A DNA stretch of 37,106 nt from CAVPHV01 sp963704825. GTDB lineage: Bacteria > Actinomycetota > Acidimicrobiia > Spongiisociales > UBA5794. The notes under the pieces were generated by a model that searched no databases, was not told where the DNA came from, and saw only the letters and a program-made list of their open reading frames with translations. Made by a program: the position numbers and the translations under genes. The DNA lies in assembly GCA_963704825.1 (NCBI GenBank), contig CAVPHV010000013.1:1-37106 (forward strand), in the 5' to 3' direction. Shown piece after piece: positions 6,384 to 14,823 of the stretch; positions within the stretch are counted from its first letter, which is position 1, and the number at the start of each line of letters is the position of its first letter.

Positions 6384-7637
6384 TCAGCTGATCGTGTCGA
6401 AGCCGACGTACGGACGCAACGCCTCGGGGACGACGATCGTCCCGTCGGGCTGCTGATTGTTCTCCACGATGGCGATGAGCCAGCGGCCCATCGCGATCGC
6501 CGTCCCGTTGAGGGTGTGTACAAAACGGTTGCCGGTGTCGTCGGAGAACCGGATCTTGAGGCGACGTGCCTGGAAGTCCGTCGTATTCGACGTCGAGGTG
6601 ATCTCCCGGTAGCGGTCCTGGCCGGGGAACCAGGCCTCGATGTCGTACTTCTTGGCCGCGGAATCGCCCAGGTCGCCGGCCGCGACATTGACGACCCGGT
6701 ACGGCAGTCCCAGGGCCTGGACCAGGTCCTCCTCACGTTCGAGCAGGAAGTCGTGCTCGGCTGGCGACTCGTCGGGGTGGGCGAAGCTGAACATCTCGAT
6801 CTTGTCGAACTGATGCACCCGGAAGATGCCACGGGTGTCCTTGCCGTAAGTGCCGGCTTCACGCCGGAAACACGTCGAGAACGCGACGTATCGCAGCGGC
6901 AGCTTCTCTGCATCGAGGATCTCATCGGCGTGGAACGCTGCCAGCGGCACCTCAGAGGTACCCACCAAGTAGAGCTCGTCCTCGGGCACCGCATAGACCT
7001 GCTCACTGTCCCCCGGGAAGAACCCCGTGCCGAACAGCGCATGCTCTCTGACCAACACGGGCGGGATCACCGGTGTGAATCCGTGCGGTTCGAGCCGATC
7101 GAACGCAAACTGGACCAGGGCAAACTCGAGACGCACCAGCGGGCCCATCAGGTAGCCGAAGCGCGAACCGGAGACCTTGGCGGCCCGCTCGAGGTCGATC
7201 AACCCCTTGGGGACCGAGAGGTCGACGTGATCCTGTTGCCCTTCGAAGGTGGCGGCGGGTTCGCCCCAGCGCTTGATCTCGACCGAGTCTTCCTCGGTGA
7301 GGCCCGGCGCCGCAGTGGGGTCTGTGAGATTCGGCAGCGTGATCCACAGTGCTTCGAAGCGGGTGTCGAGTTCGTCGGCCTCCGCCAGCGCGGCCTTGTA
7401 GTCGCTGGAGAGGCGACCGGCTTGCTCGATGGCTTCCTGCCGCGCCTCACCCTCTAGCGTCGGCACGCTCTTGCCGAGTGTCTTCTGGGCGGCACGCAGT
7501 TCCTCGGCCCGGGCCCGCACGACACGACGCTCCTCGTCGAGCGCGACAAGGGCGCCGACGTCGATGTCGATGCCGCGCTGCTCCAGCGAGGCAACGATGA
7601 CCTCGGGCTGGTGACGGAGAACCGCGACGTCGATCAT
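6384..7637 (-). CDS. serS: Seryl-tRNA synthetase
   Basis: A 417-residue class II aminoacyl-tRNA synthetase. The N-terminal 105 residues are the long helical arm that grips the variable arm of tRNA-Ser. Catalytic motifs include TSEVPLAAFHADEIL, motif 2 FRREAGTYGKDTRGIFRVHQF with its ATP-binding Arg residues, EITSTSNTTDFQARRL, and motif 3 with NGTAIAMGRWLIAIVENNQ. The length is normal. Six bases separate it from the preceding DUF4446 gene. Three tRNA-Ser genes lie 2-5 kb away on the same strand. Confidence 0.97.
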   Translation of the reverse strand: MIDVAVLRHQPEVIVASLEQRGIDIDVGALVALDEERRVVRARAEELRAAQKTLGKSVPTLEGEARQEAIEQAGRLSSDYKAALAEADELDTRFEALWITLPNLTDPTAAPGLTEEDSVEIKRWGEPAATFEGQQDHVDLSVPKGLIDLERAAKVSGSRFGYLMGPLVRLEFALVQFAFDRLEPHGFTPVIPPVLVREHALFGTGFFPGDSEQVYAVPEDELYLVGTSEVPLAAFHADEILDAEKLPLRYVAFSTCFRREAGTYGKDTRGIFRVHQFDKIEMFSFAHPDESPAEHDFLLEREEDLVQALGLPYRVVNVAAGDLGDSAAKKYDIEAWFPGQDRYREITSTSNTTDFQARRLKIRFSDDTGNRFVHTLNGTAIAMGRWLIAIVENNQQPDGTIVVPEALRPYVGFDTIS

Positions 7638-7643
7638 CCGACG

Positions 7644-8090
7644 CTATCCGCCCATGGCCTGGTGGATGGCGGCCTCTTCTTCAGGAGAAAGCGGCTCGAC
7701 GCCCTGACGACCCCTGACCTGTTTGGTGAAGAACAGCGTCTCGTCACGGCCGACCAGCAAGCTGATCAACACGCCATCGCCGTTCGAGTTGAGCAGCGCG
7801 ATGGTGCGCGACTGATTGCCGGCGATGTTGTCGAACGCGTCGTAGGCAACGACCCCGGTCCGACTGAGCGCCAAGGGCATGGCGGCCTCAACCGCGGCGA
7901 GCCGTGGCTCGATGGCAGCCACGGTCTTGGCTTGATGCTTCAGTTCGGCGTCGACACTGCGCAACATTTGGTAGACGTTGCCGTCGTCGGGGACGGTCGC
8001 CACCAAGGCGCGCACCTTGTTGAGTTCCATCGACATCCACAGCACGATGAGAAGCGTGATGGCGATGACGGCAAGCAGTACGTAGATCAT
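7644..8090 (-). CDS. DUF4446 family membrane-anchored protein
   Basis: A 148-residue protein with one N-terminal transmembrane helix (IYVLLAVIAITLLIVLWMSM), a short coiled segment (HQAKTVAAIEPRLAAVEAAM) and the conserved DUF4446 core (GVVAYDAFDNIAGNQS, ALLNSNGDGVLISLLVGRDE, PLSPEEEAAIHQAM). The ATG at 8090 overlaps the stop of the upstream gene by four bases (ATGA); the longer frame to 8123 runs inside that gene. DUF4446 proteins are widespread in Gram-positives and have no assigned function. Confidence 0.82.
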   Translation of the reverse strand: MIYVLLAVIAITLLIVLWMSMELNKVRALVATVPDDGNVYQMLRSVDAELKHQAKTVAAIEPRLAAVEAAMPLALSRTGVVAYDAFDNIAGNQSRTIALLNSNGDGVLISLLVGRDETLFFTKQVRGRQGVEPLSPEEEAAIHQAMGG

Positions 8091-9094
8091 TCTGCGCTGT
8101 TCCTGATGAAGATGAGCGTCCACTCGTTGTTCGCGATGGCCTTATCCTCGGCGATTGTCGCCGTCACGCGCAATTCGTACAGCGTTCCCGGCACCAGATC
8201 TAGCTGATCGAATGTCCTCGTGGTGGCTTCTCCCGGGCCCAAGACGGGGATGAGCTCGTTTCGTTCGATGGAGGGCCGCGCCTCGCCGCCGGCCGTGAGG
8301 GTCAGCCGCACTTGAATCAATTCCTCGGGCAGATTGCCCTCGTTGGTGATGACGGCCGACACCACGAACGTGTCGCTGTCGGGAACTACCGGAACGTCGT
8401 TCTGAGAACCCAACGGCTCCGGATCGGTCGATCCGGTGACCGACACGTCGTGGGCCTCGTCGAGCTTGCGGATGAGTCGCAGCCGATCGGCTACCGCAAC
8501 CGCGTCGAACAATGCCACATTCTCCCCGCCGGTGTACACCACCGAGGGATACTCGCGATTCGACAAGCCGGGGTCGATGCCGGCCACGGTCCGCCGGAAG
8601 CCGGCATAGGCACGATCGCCGACGCTCAGGTCGTCGAAGACCTCTGCCAGCATGCTGTCGCCGGTTCTTCCCTCACCCTCTTCGTCGAGGATTTGGATGA
8701 TGGCCTCGTCCATCGCGGCGAGGCCTTCGTTCCACGACTCCACCGCGACGAGCAGGAACCCGTGCGCCTGGGTCACCGGGCCGGCGATGTCGGCAGCTTC
8801 GACTCGCGTGACCAACGCCACCGACTCGGTGTTGAGCGCCTCGATCCGCTCCAGGATGTCGGGCCGCTCCAGCTCGCCGATCTCCAAGAACAGGTCACCC
8901 AAGCTGGCCGCGATGGCCTCCTCGTCCTCGGCGACCTCTTGGGCCATGGCCAGATAGTCGAGAGAAACGCGCTCGTCCGTGCGGTAGCGGACCGCAAGAG
9001 CAGTCACCGCGATGACAACTGCGATGGTGATGAAAAGGGCGATCCGGCGTCGGCGACGCGACCGAGCGACCGGGGCATAAGGGGGATAGGCCAT
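8087..9094 (-). CDS. Membrane-anchored protein of unknown function with C-terminal Ig-like domain
   Basis: A 335-residue protein I do not recognise. A basic N-terminus (RSRRRRR) precedes one helix at about residues 17-36, so the bulk lies outside the membrane. Residues 45-180 are predicted helical and acidic. From about 230 to the end (DTFVVSAVITNEGNLPEELIQVRLTLTAGG ... VLGPGEATTRTFDQLDLVPGTLYELRVTATI) it resembles CARDB-type Ig-like domains of secreted proteins. The ATG lies only five bases beyond the mature 3' end of tRNA-Leu and has no ribosome-binding sequence. Its mRNA would be released by tRNA 3' processing. Translational overlap with the DUF4446 gene suggests a joint role. Confidence 0.7.
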   Translation of the reverse strand: MAYPPYAPVARSRRRRRIALFITIAVVIAVTALAVRYRTDERVSLDYLAMAQEVAEDEEAIAASLGDLFLEIGELERPDILERIEALNTESVALVTRVEAADIAGPVTQAHGFLLVAVESWNEGLAAMDEAIIQILDEEGEGRTGDSMLAEVFDDLSVGDRAYAGFRRTVAGIDPGLSNREYPSVVYTGGENVALFDAVAVADRLRLIRKLDEAHDVSVTGSTDPEPLGSQNDVPVVPDSDTFVVSAVITNEGNLPEELIQVRLTLTAGGEARPSIERNELIPVLGPGEATTRTFDQLDLVPGTLYELRVTATIAEDKAIANNEWTLIFIRNSAE

Positions 9095-9099
9095 GGGCG

Positions 9100-9183
<84 letters not shown>

Positions 9184-9286
9184 GGACGGGGGTGAATGGT
9201 ACCAGGGACTGGTTTTGGTGGTACGAGGAGTGCAAGGCACACGCACTACTCGGCGTCGGAACCGTCGAGGGTTGTCTCATCGTTCA

Positions 9287-9312
9287 ATGGGGGACAATGT
9301 TCAATTCCCCAT
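9287..9312. promoter_or_regulatory. Inverted repeat over the fhaA promoter
   Basis: ATGGGGGA at 9287-9294 and TTCCCCAT at 9305-9312 are inverted copies with one mismatch, centre-to-centre 18 bp. The pair overlaps the space between -35 and -10 of the predicted fhaA promoter, where a dimeric regulator would block or remodel polymerase. The regulator is unknown. Confidence 0.35.
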
Positions 9313-9317
9313 ACAAT
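9312..9317 (+). promoter_or_regulatory. -10 element TACAAT for the fhaA operon
   Basis: TACAAT ends eight bases before the fhaA ATG at 9326, and no ribosome-binding sequence precedes that ATG. This places the transcription start at or next to the start codon, giving a leaderless mRNA. Confidence 0.5.
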
Positions 9318-9325
9318 CGGTTCCC

Positions 9326-9988
9326 ATGAAGGTTGCCCGCGAACTCGAACGCCGCCTGGAGCGCTTCGTCGATGGACTGTCGGCGACGATCTTTCGCGGC
9401 CGGATGCAGCCGGTCGACATGGCCAATCGACTTGTGCGCCAAGCCGACCTCGACCTCATCGAGAGCTCGGCCGGGCCACAAATGCGCAACCACTACCGAG
9501 TCCGTATCAATTCCACCGACCTGAGCACGGACCTCGACCGTACCGAACTCGCCGGTGAGTTGGTCAATGCCCTGGCGGTCACCGCGGCAGAACGCGGCTG
9601 GCGCACCGCTGGGCTGGTCCAAGTAGAAGTCGAGGTCGACGACACCGTTTCATCTGGAACGCTGCGCTGCGACGGCACGACCGTGGCCGGCCCCCTACCG
9701 AGTTGGGGACAGTTGATTGACGTACGCGGCTCTCGCGTCCTCGAATTAGGCGACAACCGCGTGATCATTGGACGTTCCGACGACGCCGACCTGCAGCTGC
9801 AGGAATCGGAGATCTCGCGCCACCACGCGGTGGTATTCCGCGAGGGAGGACGAACCTGGGTCAGCGACGCCGGTTCCGTCAACGGCACTTCTATCAACGG
9901 TGCCCCCGTCGAGACCAAGCCGGTAGCGATCAACCCGGGCGACGAACTGACTCTGGGACCCGCTACCTTCTTCTTCAGGTTGCTCTAG
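9326..9988 (+). CDS. fhaA: FHA domain protein FhaA (DUF3662 + FHA)
   Basis: A 220-residue cytoplasmic protein. The N-terminal 115 residues form the DUF3662 domain (LERRLERFVDGLSATIFRGRMQPVDMANRL), and the C-terminal FHA domain (about 140-220) has GRSDDADLQL, the phosphothreonine-binding EISRHHAVV and GSVNGTSING. In mycobacteria FhaA reads phosphothreonines on PknB targets such as the lipid II flippase-associated pseudokinase MviN/MurJ to tune peptidoglycan synthesis. This copy is short because it lacks the long repetitive linker. It is the first gene of the operon, and the next gene follows after 9 bases. Confidence 0.92.
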   Translation: MKVARELERRLERFVDGLSATIFRGRMQPVDMANRLVRQADLDLIESSAGPQMRNHYRVRINSTDLSTDLDRTELAGELVNALAVTAAERGWRTAGLVQVEVEVDDTVSSGTLRCDGTTVAGPLPSWGQLIDVRGSRVLELGDNRVIIGRSDDADLQLQESEISRHHAVVFREGGRTWVSDAGSVNGTSINGAPVETKPVAINPGDELTLGPATFFFRLL

Positions 9989-9997
9989 GAGGCCCGC

Positions 9998-10411
9998 TTG
10001 CCCGCGTTGTTCCTCAACCTTCTGAAACTGATGTTCCTTGCACTCGTCTTCCTGTTCTTGTGGCAGGTGGCACGATCGATCCGGGCACATGTCGGTCCGG
10101 CTCAGTCTCCACGCGCTCCCAAAGCGGCGGGAGAACTCGTCGTGGTTCGCTCAGACAACCTCGCCGGTCACCGCATACCCCTGGGACGGCCTACCGTATT
10201 GGGACGGAGCGAAGACGCCGACGTCGTCATCGATGACCCGTACGCATCGGAGTTCCACCTGCGGGTGGGGTCGCAGAGCGGACAGGCCATGTTGCACGAC
10301 CTCGGCAGCACCAACGGCACCTACGTGAACGGACGGCGCGTCACGGTTCCCACCGTGCTCTCCAAAGGCGATAGCGTGCAGATCGGCAAGACCATCCTCG
10401 AGGTGCGATGA
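9998..10411 (+). CDS. fhaB: Membrane-anchored FHA domain protein FhaB
   Basis: A 137-residue protein with one N-terminal membrane helix (LNLLKLMFLALVFLFLWQVA), a short linker and an FHA domain (about 55-137). The FHA domain has GRPTVLGRSEDADVVIDD, ASEFHLRV and GSTNGTYVNGRRV. The FHA reads phosphothreonine made by PknB; the mycobacterial homologue FipA/FhaB works in cell division. The TTG start at 9998 follows AGGAGG at 9987-9992 with five-base spacing. In the binding motif the usual Ser-Arg-x-His is replaced by SEFHLRV, as seen in other FhaB proteins. Its stop overlaps the start of pstP. Confidence 0.9.
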   Translation: MPALFLNLLKLMFLALVFLFLWQVARSIRAHVGPAQSPRAPKAAGELVVVRSDNLAGHRIPLGRPTVLGRSEDADVVIDDPYASEFHLRVGSQSGQAMLHDLGSTNGTYVNGRRVTVPTVLSKGDSVQIGKTILEVR

Positions 10412-11124
10412 AGTACACATGGGCAACCGCGACAGACGTCGGCCACCTTCGTGACAAGAACGAAGACGCCGTCGCCCCAGACGACGACGGGTCGGGCTCG
10501 GGTCCCGTCGTCATTGCCGTCGCCGACGGCATGGGCGGCCACGCCGCGGGCGAGGTAGCCAGCCGGATCGCCATCGATGCGGCAACCGCAGGCGCGCCGG
10601 TAGGACAGGACATGGCGGCGAGGGTCGAACGAGCCAACGCGGCCGTGCTTGCCGCAGTAGACGAGGACCCCGGCGTCGCCGGGATGGGGACGACCATCAC
10701 GATCGGCGTGTTCGACCCGAGCGGAACGTTGCACATCGGTCACGTCGGCGACAGCCGCCTCTACGTCATGCGCGGCATGTCATTCGAACAGGTCACCACG
10801 GATCACACCTGGGTGATGGACTTGGTTTCCCGTGGCCAGATCAGCCCCGCCGACGCGGCAACCCACCCCCGCAGACATCTTCTGTCACGAGTGGTCGGCA
10901 TGGCAGGAGTGAAGGCCGACGAGATCGAGTTTGCGCTCGAGCCCGGCGACCGCGTCCTGTTCTGCAGCGACGGGCTGACCGCAATGGTCTCCGACTTCGC
11001 TATCGCGCACATCTTGAGCGAGGCGGAGACCCCTTCCGCTGCCGCGTGGGCCCTCATCGAGGCGGCCAACGCCGGCGGCGGCGTCGACAACACCACGGTC
11101 GCGGTGGTGGACGTCTCGGCATGA
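10408..11124 (+). CDS. pstP: PP2C-type Ser/Thr protein phosphatase PstP
   Basis: A 238-residue PPM/PP2C phosphatase that reverses PknB phosphorylation. Metal and catalytic motifs are complete: TDVGHLRDKNEDAV, VADGMGGHAAGE, GMGTTITIG, IGHVGDSRLYVM, CSDGLTAMV and VDNTTVAVV. Mycobacterial PstP has a linker, a membrane helix and an extracellular tail after this domain. Here the protein ends directly after the catalytic domain, so it is soluble. The ATG overlaps the fhaB stop (ATGA). Confidence 0.93.
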   Translation: MKYTWATATDVGHLRDKNEDAVAPDDDGSGSGPVVIAVADGMGGHAAGEVASRIAIDAATAGAPVGQDMAARVERANAAVLAAVDEDPGVAGMGTTITIGVFDPSGTLHIGHVGDSRLYVMRGMSFEQVTTDHTWVMDLVSRGQISPADAATHPRRHLLSRVVGMAGVKADEIEFALEPGDRVLFCSDGLTAMVSDFAIAHILSEAETPSAAAWALIEAANAGGGVDNTTVAVVDVSA

Positions 11125-12416
11125 CCCGCACCGCCGAGGCGGCGCTCCTCGTGGCAGCCGCAGTGATCGCGGCAATGGGTGTTGCCCTGGTCAACTTCAC
11201 CAGAGGCGTCTGGCTCGACGCCCAAGTGGCCCTCACGTTCCTCGTGTTCCTGGCAGCCTTCGGCAGCATCCACTTTGCGTTGCGGCGCTGGGCCGCTGCG
11301 GCCAACCCGTATGTGTTCCCGCTGGCCGCCTTCCTCACTGCGATCGGCTTCATCGAGGTCTATCGACTCGATTCCGACCTCGCAGGGCTCCAGCGCTGGT
11401 GGCTGCTCGTCGGTGCCGCAATCTCGGTCCTAGTCCTGTTCTTGCTGCGCGACGAGGGCGTCGAGGTCCTGCGTCGTTATCGGTACCTGTTCCTGGCCGC
11501 CGCGGTGGTGCTGTTGCTCTTGCCGCTGCTGCCGACCTCGTGGCCGGTCCACGGGGCCATCGTCAACGGGTCACGACTCTGGGTGCGCTTCGAGATCCCC
11601 TTCGGGGGGCGCACGCTCAGCTTCCAACCGGGTGAAGTCGCCAAGGTCTTCCTCGCCATCTTCCTCGCCTCATATCTCGCCGAGCGCCATACCGCCATGG
11701 CGGCTTCCGACCGCAGGCTCGGCCCGCTCCGAATCCCGCCCCTGCGGGAGTTCGGGCCGGTCGTCCTCGCCGCCCTCGCCTCCTTTGGGGTACTCGTCTA
11801 CCAACGTGACCTGGGCGCCTCGTTGCTGCTCTTTGCCCTGTTCATCGGTCTGATCTACATCGCGACCGGGCGGGTGGCGTACGTGTGGGTCGGTGGAGCG
11901 TTCGTCGCGGCCGGCGGCGTGTTCGCCTATCAGATGTTCGACCACGTGCAGCGCAGGGTCGAGGCCTGGATTCGCCCCTTCGACGACTTCACCGGGTCGG
12001 GCTTCCAGATCGCGCAAAGCCTCTTCGCCCTCGGCAGCGGCAGCCTCACCGGATCAGGTCTCGGCTTGGGAGAGCCAAACCGCATCCCCTTTGCCTCGAC
12101 CGACTTCATCTTCGCCGCCGTCGGTGAGGAGATGGGGTACGCCGGCACGATCGCCGTGCTCGCCGGGTTTGCGCTCCTCACCGCAGCAGGCTTTGGAATC
12201 GCGCTGCGGGCCCGCGACGTGTTCCGCAAGTTCCTGGCCTCGGCCCTGACCCTGCTGCTTGCGGTCCAGGCGATCCTGATTCTCGGTGGAGTACTGCGAG
12301 TGATGCCGGTAACGGGCATCACGTTGCCGTTCATGTCGTACGGCGGGTCATCGCTGCTCACCAACCTGGTGATGATCACCCTGCTGGCACGGATCTCCCA
12401 TGGAGAGCGGGCATGA
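11121..12416 (+). CDS. rodA: SEDS-family peptidoglycan glycosyltransferase RodA/FtsW
   Basis: A 431-residue polytopic membrane protein with about ten helices. It polymerises lipid II into glycan strands together with the class B PBP encoded next. SEDS signatures are NGSRLWVRF, FQPGEVAKVFLAIFLASYLA, YQRDLGASLLLFALF, the GSGLGLGEPNRIPFASTDFIFAAVGEE loop and the C-terminal PVTGITLPFMSYGGSSLLTN. Position beside pbpA supports RodA rather than FtsW. ATG 11121 overlaps the pstP stop (ATGA), and the stop overlaps the pbpA ATG in the same way. Confidence 0.94.
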   Translation: MTRTAEAALLVAAAVIAAMGVALVNFTRGVWLDAQVALTFLVFLAAFGSIHFALRRWAAAANPYVFPLAAFLTAIGFIEVYRLDSDLAGLQRWWLLVGAAISVLVLFLLRDEGVEVLRRYRYLFLAAAVVLLLLPLLPTSWPVHGAIVNGSRLWVRFEIPFGGRTLSFQPGEVAKVFLAIFLASYLAERHTAMAASDRRLGPLRIPPLREFGPVVLAALASFGVLVYQRDLGASLLLFALFIGLIYIATGRVAYVWVGGAFVAAGGVFAYQMFDHVQRRVEAWIRPFDDFTGSGFQIAQSLFALGSGSLTGSGLGLGEPNRIPFASTDFIFAAVGEEMGYAGTIAVLAGFALLTAAGFGIALRARDVFRKFLASALTLLLAVQAILILGGVLRVMPVTGITLPFMSYGGSSLLTNLVMITLLARISHGERA

Positions 12417-13888
12417 ACGGACCCATTCGCCACATGGCGACCGCCATCTTCCTGATCTTCGCCGTGTTGGCCGGTGCGGTGACGTACCAGCAGCTGATCG
12501 TCGGCCCCGACTACCGCGACGACCCTCGCAACGCCCGACTCATCGCCGGCCGCGCCGGGCGAGAACGGGGAACCATCATCACGGCCGACGGGGTCGTCGT
12601 GGCAACATCCGAGGCCGACCCCGACGATCCCCGAGTGTTTCGACGGATCTACCCCGAGGACGGGCTCTACGCCCACGTTGTCGGATACGCCACCCAGTTG
12701 TTCGGCTCAACCGGCCTGGAGCAGGCTTGGGCTGATCACCTCTTGACCGACCGGGACGCCACTATCTCGGGGGTCATCAACGCCATGATGGGTGACGACC
12801 TGCGTCCGCGAGGGTTGCGATTGACCATCGATCACGAGCTGCAGCAGACCGCCGCCGAAGCGCTGGGTGATCAGGTCGGCGCCGTGGTTGCCATGGATCC
12901 GGCGACCGGAGCGATTCTGGCGATGGTGTCGAATCCGACCTTCGACCCCAACAGCCTCTTGGGCACGGGAGCCGGCCCGGTTGGGAGCCAACTCGACGAG
13001 GACCCGACCCAGCCACTGCTGAATCGTGCCGTTGCTCAGACGTATGCGCCGGGGTCCACCTTCAAGATCATCACCACGACCGCAGCACTCGAAACCGGCG
13101 AGGCGGGGCCGGGAACCAGCTACCCGGATCCGCTCGAACTGGAGCTGCCGGGAACCAACTCGACCATCCGCAACTTCGATCGCAAGGTGTGTGCCGGCGG
13201 CGACACGGTCACGTTGGCGGAAGCCTTCCGGCGCTCGTGCAACACCACGTTCGCCCAAATCGGGATCCAACTCGATGCTCTGCCACTCGTGACCGCGGCG
13301 GAGTCCTACGGTTTCAATCTCGAGATCCCCCTCGACCTGCGGGTGGTGGCGTCGTTCATGCCCCAGGTGGCGACCTTTGCCGATGACCTGCCCGGCGTGG
13401 CCCAGACCGCCATCGGCCAGCGAGACGTGCGAGCCACCCCACTGCAGATGGCGCTGGTCGGCGCCGCAGTGGCCAACGGCGGCGAGATCATGGAGCCTTA
13501 CCTCGTTGCCGAGGTGTTCAACGCCGATGCTGAGATCCAATCCGAGGCGGAGCCTGCGGTGTGGCGACGCGCCATGAGTCCTGCGACCGCGGCCGTGCTC
13601 GCCGAGATGATGGAGGACGTGGTCGCCAACGGGACTGGACGCAACGCCGCCGTCGAAGGGGTGCGGATCGCCGGCAAGACCGGGACGGCGCAGGTGCCCG
13701 ACTCGGCGCCACATGCCTGGTTTGTCGGATACGGATCCGTCGGTGCCGGCCCCGACGAGCAGCAGATCGTGGTGGCCGTTCTGGTGGAATCCGGTGGCGA
13801 CGCCGGCGACGACGCCACCGGTGGTGGGGTCGCTGCCCCCATCGCCAAAGCCGTTTTCCAAGAGTTCTTCGGAGTAACCCCCGAGTAG
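12413..13888 (+). CDS. pbpA: Class B penicillin-binding protein (transpeptidase) PbpA
   Basis: A 491-residue bitopic membrane transpeptidase that crosslinks glycan strands made by RodA. One N-terminal helix (MATAIFLIFAVLAGAVTYQQL) is followed by the dimerisation/pedestal region (RERGTIITADGVVVATS, GLYAHVVGYATQLFGSTGLEQ) and the transpeptidase domain. Active-site motifs are STFK (Ser about 215), SCN (about 275) and KTGT (about 422). It ends six bases before the first 46-bp palindrome. Downstream genes of the operon may be reduced in expression by that hairpin. Confidence 0.94.
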   Translation: MNGPIRHMATAIFLIFAVLAGAVTYQQLIVGPDYRDDPRNARLIAGRAGRERGTIITADGVVVATSEADPDDPRVFRRIYPEDGLYAHVVGYATQLFGSTGLEQAWADHLLTDRDATISGVINAMMGDDLRPRGLRLTIDHELQQTAAEALGDQVGAVVAMDPATGAILAMVSNPTFDPNSLLGTGAGPVGSQLDEDPTQPLLNRAVAQTYAPGSTFKIITTTAALETGEAGPGTSYPDPLELELPGTNSTIRNFDRKVCAGGDTVTLAEAFRRSCNTTFAQIGIQLDALPLVTAAESYGFNLEIPLDLRVVASFMPQVATFADDLPGVAQTAIGQRDVRATPLQMALVGAAVANGGEIMEPYLVAEVFNADAEIQSEAEPAVWRRAMSPATAAVLAEMMEDVVANGTGRNAAVEGVRIAGKTGTAQVPDSAPHAWFVGYGSVGAGPDEQQIVVAVLVESGGDAGDDATGGGVAAPIAKAVFQEFFGVTPE

Positions 13889-13894
13889 AGAGGG

Positions 13895-13940
13895 TTTTGG
13901 CGGACACGAGCGCAGCATGCTGCGCCATTGTCCGCCAAAA
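13895..13940. repeat. 46-bp palindromic element, copy 1
   Basis: Arms TTTTGGCGGACA and TGTCCGCCAAAA enclose a 3x3 mismatch (CGA versus CAT) and the perfect core GCGCAGCATGCTGCGC. The element is an exact reverse complement of copy 2 at 14762-14807. It would form a very stable hairpin in RNA and could act as an attenuator after pbpA. Confidence 0.95.
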
Positions 13941-13960
13941 CGGGAAGGAGCGTGAGAATC

Positions 13961-14716
13961 GTGAGTTCATCACTCCCTCGCTTGTATGGCGATTTGGCCT
14001 CGTGGTTCCATCTGCTCACAGCGCCTGAGGACTACGAGGAGGAAGCCGCCTTCTATCTGCACCATCTACAGGCGACTGCGACCCGCCCGGTGACGACGGT
14101 CCTCGAACTCGGCAGCGGGGGAGGCAACAACGCGTCCCACCTCAAAGCACACGTCACGATGACGTTGGTCGATCTTGCCCCGGAAATGCTGGCGGTCTCG
14201 AAAACGCTCAACCCCCAGTGTGAGCACCTGGTTGGTGACATGCGCACAATCCGGCTCGACCGGCAGTTCGACGCCGTCTTCGTCCATGACGCGGTGAGCT
14301 ATCTCACCACAGAGGACGACCTGGCGGCGGCCGTCGCGACCGCGTGGGTGCACTGCGCTCCGGGCGGCGCGGTGCTCTTCGCCCCCGACATCGTCACCGA
14401 GACCTTTCGAAAGTGCTCGAGCACTGGCGGCCACGAAGGGCCCGGACACAGCCTGCGCTACTCGGAAACGACGTGGGACCCCGATCCCACCGACACCGAA
14501 TACGTGTCCGACATGACCTATGTGCTGCAGACCGCGGGGTCGGCTCCCGAGTCGATCGAGGAGCGCCACCACCTCGGGATGTTCCCTCGAGCCACCTGGC
14601 TTCGCCTCCTCACCGCCAAAGGATTTGAGGCAACGGAGGTCCCTTCCGAGCACTCCGAGGTCCAAGCCGGGGAAACATTCGTCTACCTCGGCCACCGCCC
14701 CAACGATGACGCCTGA
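13961..14716 (+). CDS. Class I SAM-dependent methyltransferase in a palindrome-bounded cassette
   Basis: A 251-residue Rossmann-fold methyltransferase of unknown substrate. Motif I is VLELGSGGGNNASHL (about 47-61), then LVDLAPEMLAVSK, VGDMRTIRLDRQFDAVFVHDAVSYL and the post-motif APGGAVLFAPD. C-terminal strands (PRATWLRLLTAKGFEATEVP) resemble small-molecule methyltransferases. GTG 13961 is preceded by AAGGAG at 13945-13950. It lies between pbpA and pknB, where many actinobacteria have pknA, and is enclosed by two inverted exact copies of a 46-bp palindrome. This suggests it arrived or moves as a unit. I see no sign that it acts in wall synthesis; its placement may be opportunistic. Confidence 0.82.
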   Translation: MSSSLPRLYGDLASWFHLLTAPEDYEEEAAFYLHHLQATATRPVTTVLELGSGGGNNASHLKAHVTMTLVDLAPEMLAVSKTLNPQCEHLVGDMRTIRLDRQFDAVFVHDAVSYLTTEDDLAAAVATAWVHCAPGGAVLFAPDIVTETFRKCSSTGGHEGPGHSLRYSETTWDPDPTDTEYVSDMTYVLQTAGSAPESIEERHHLGMFPRATWLRLLTAKGFEATEVPSEHSEVQAGETFVYLGHRPNDDA

Positions 14717-14761
14717 CGCGGCGGGAACCCCCGAACCACCCCCGAGCGTTCCAATCTTGGG

Positions 14762-14807
14762 TTTTGGCGGACAATGGCGCAGCATGCTGCGCTCGTGTCC
14801 GCCAAAA
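14762..14807. repeat. 46-bp palindromic element, copy 2 (inverted)
   Basis: This is the exact reverse complement of copy 1, so the two form terminal inverted repeats around the methyltransferase gene. The 3x3 internal mismatch is what distinguishes the orientations. It lies 16 bases before the pknB start codon. Confidence 0.95.
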
Positions 14808-14823
14808 GCACGAGAAAGCAACC

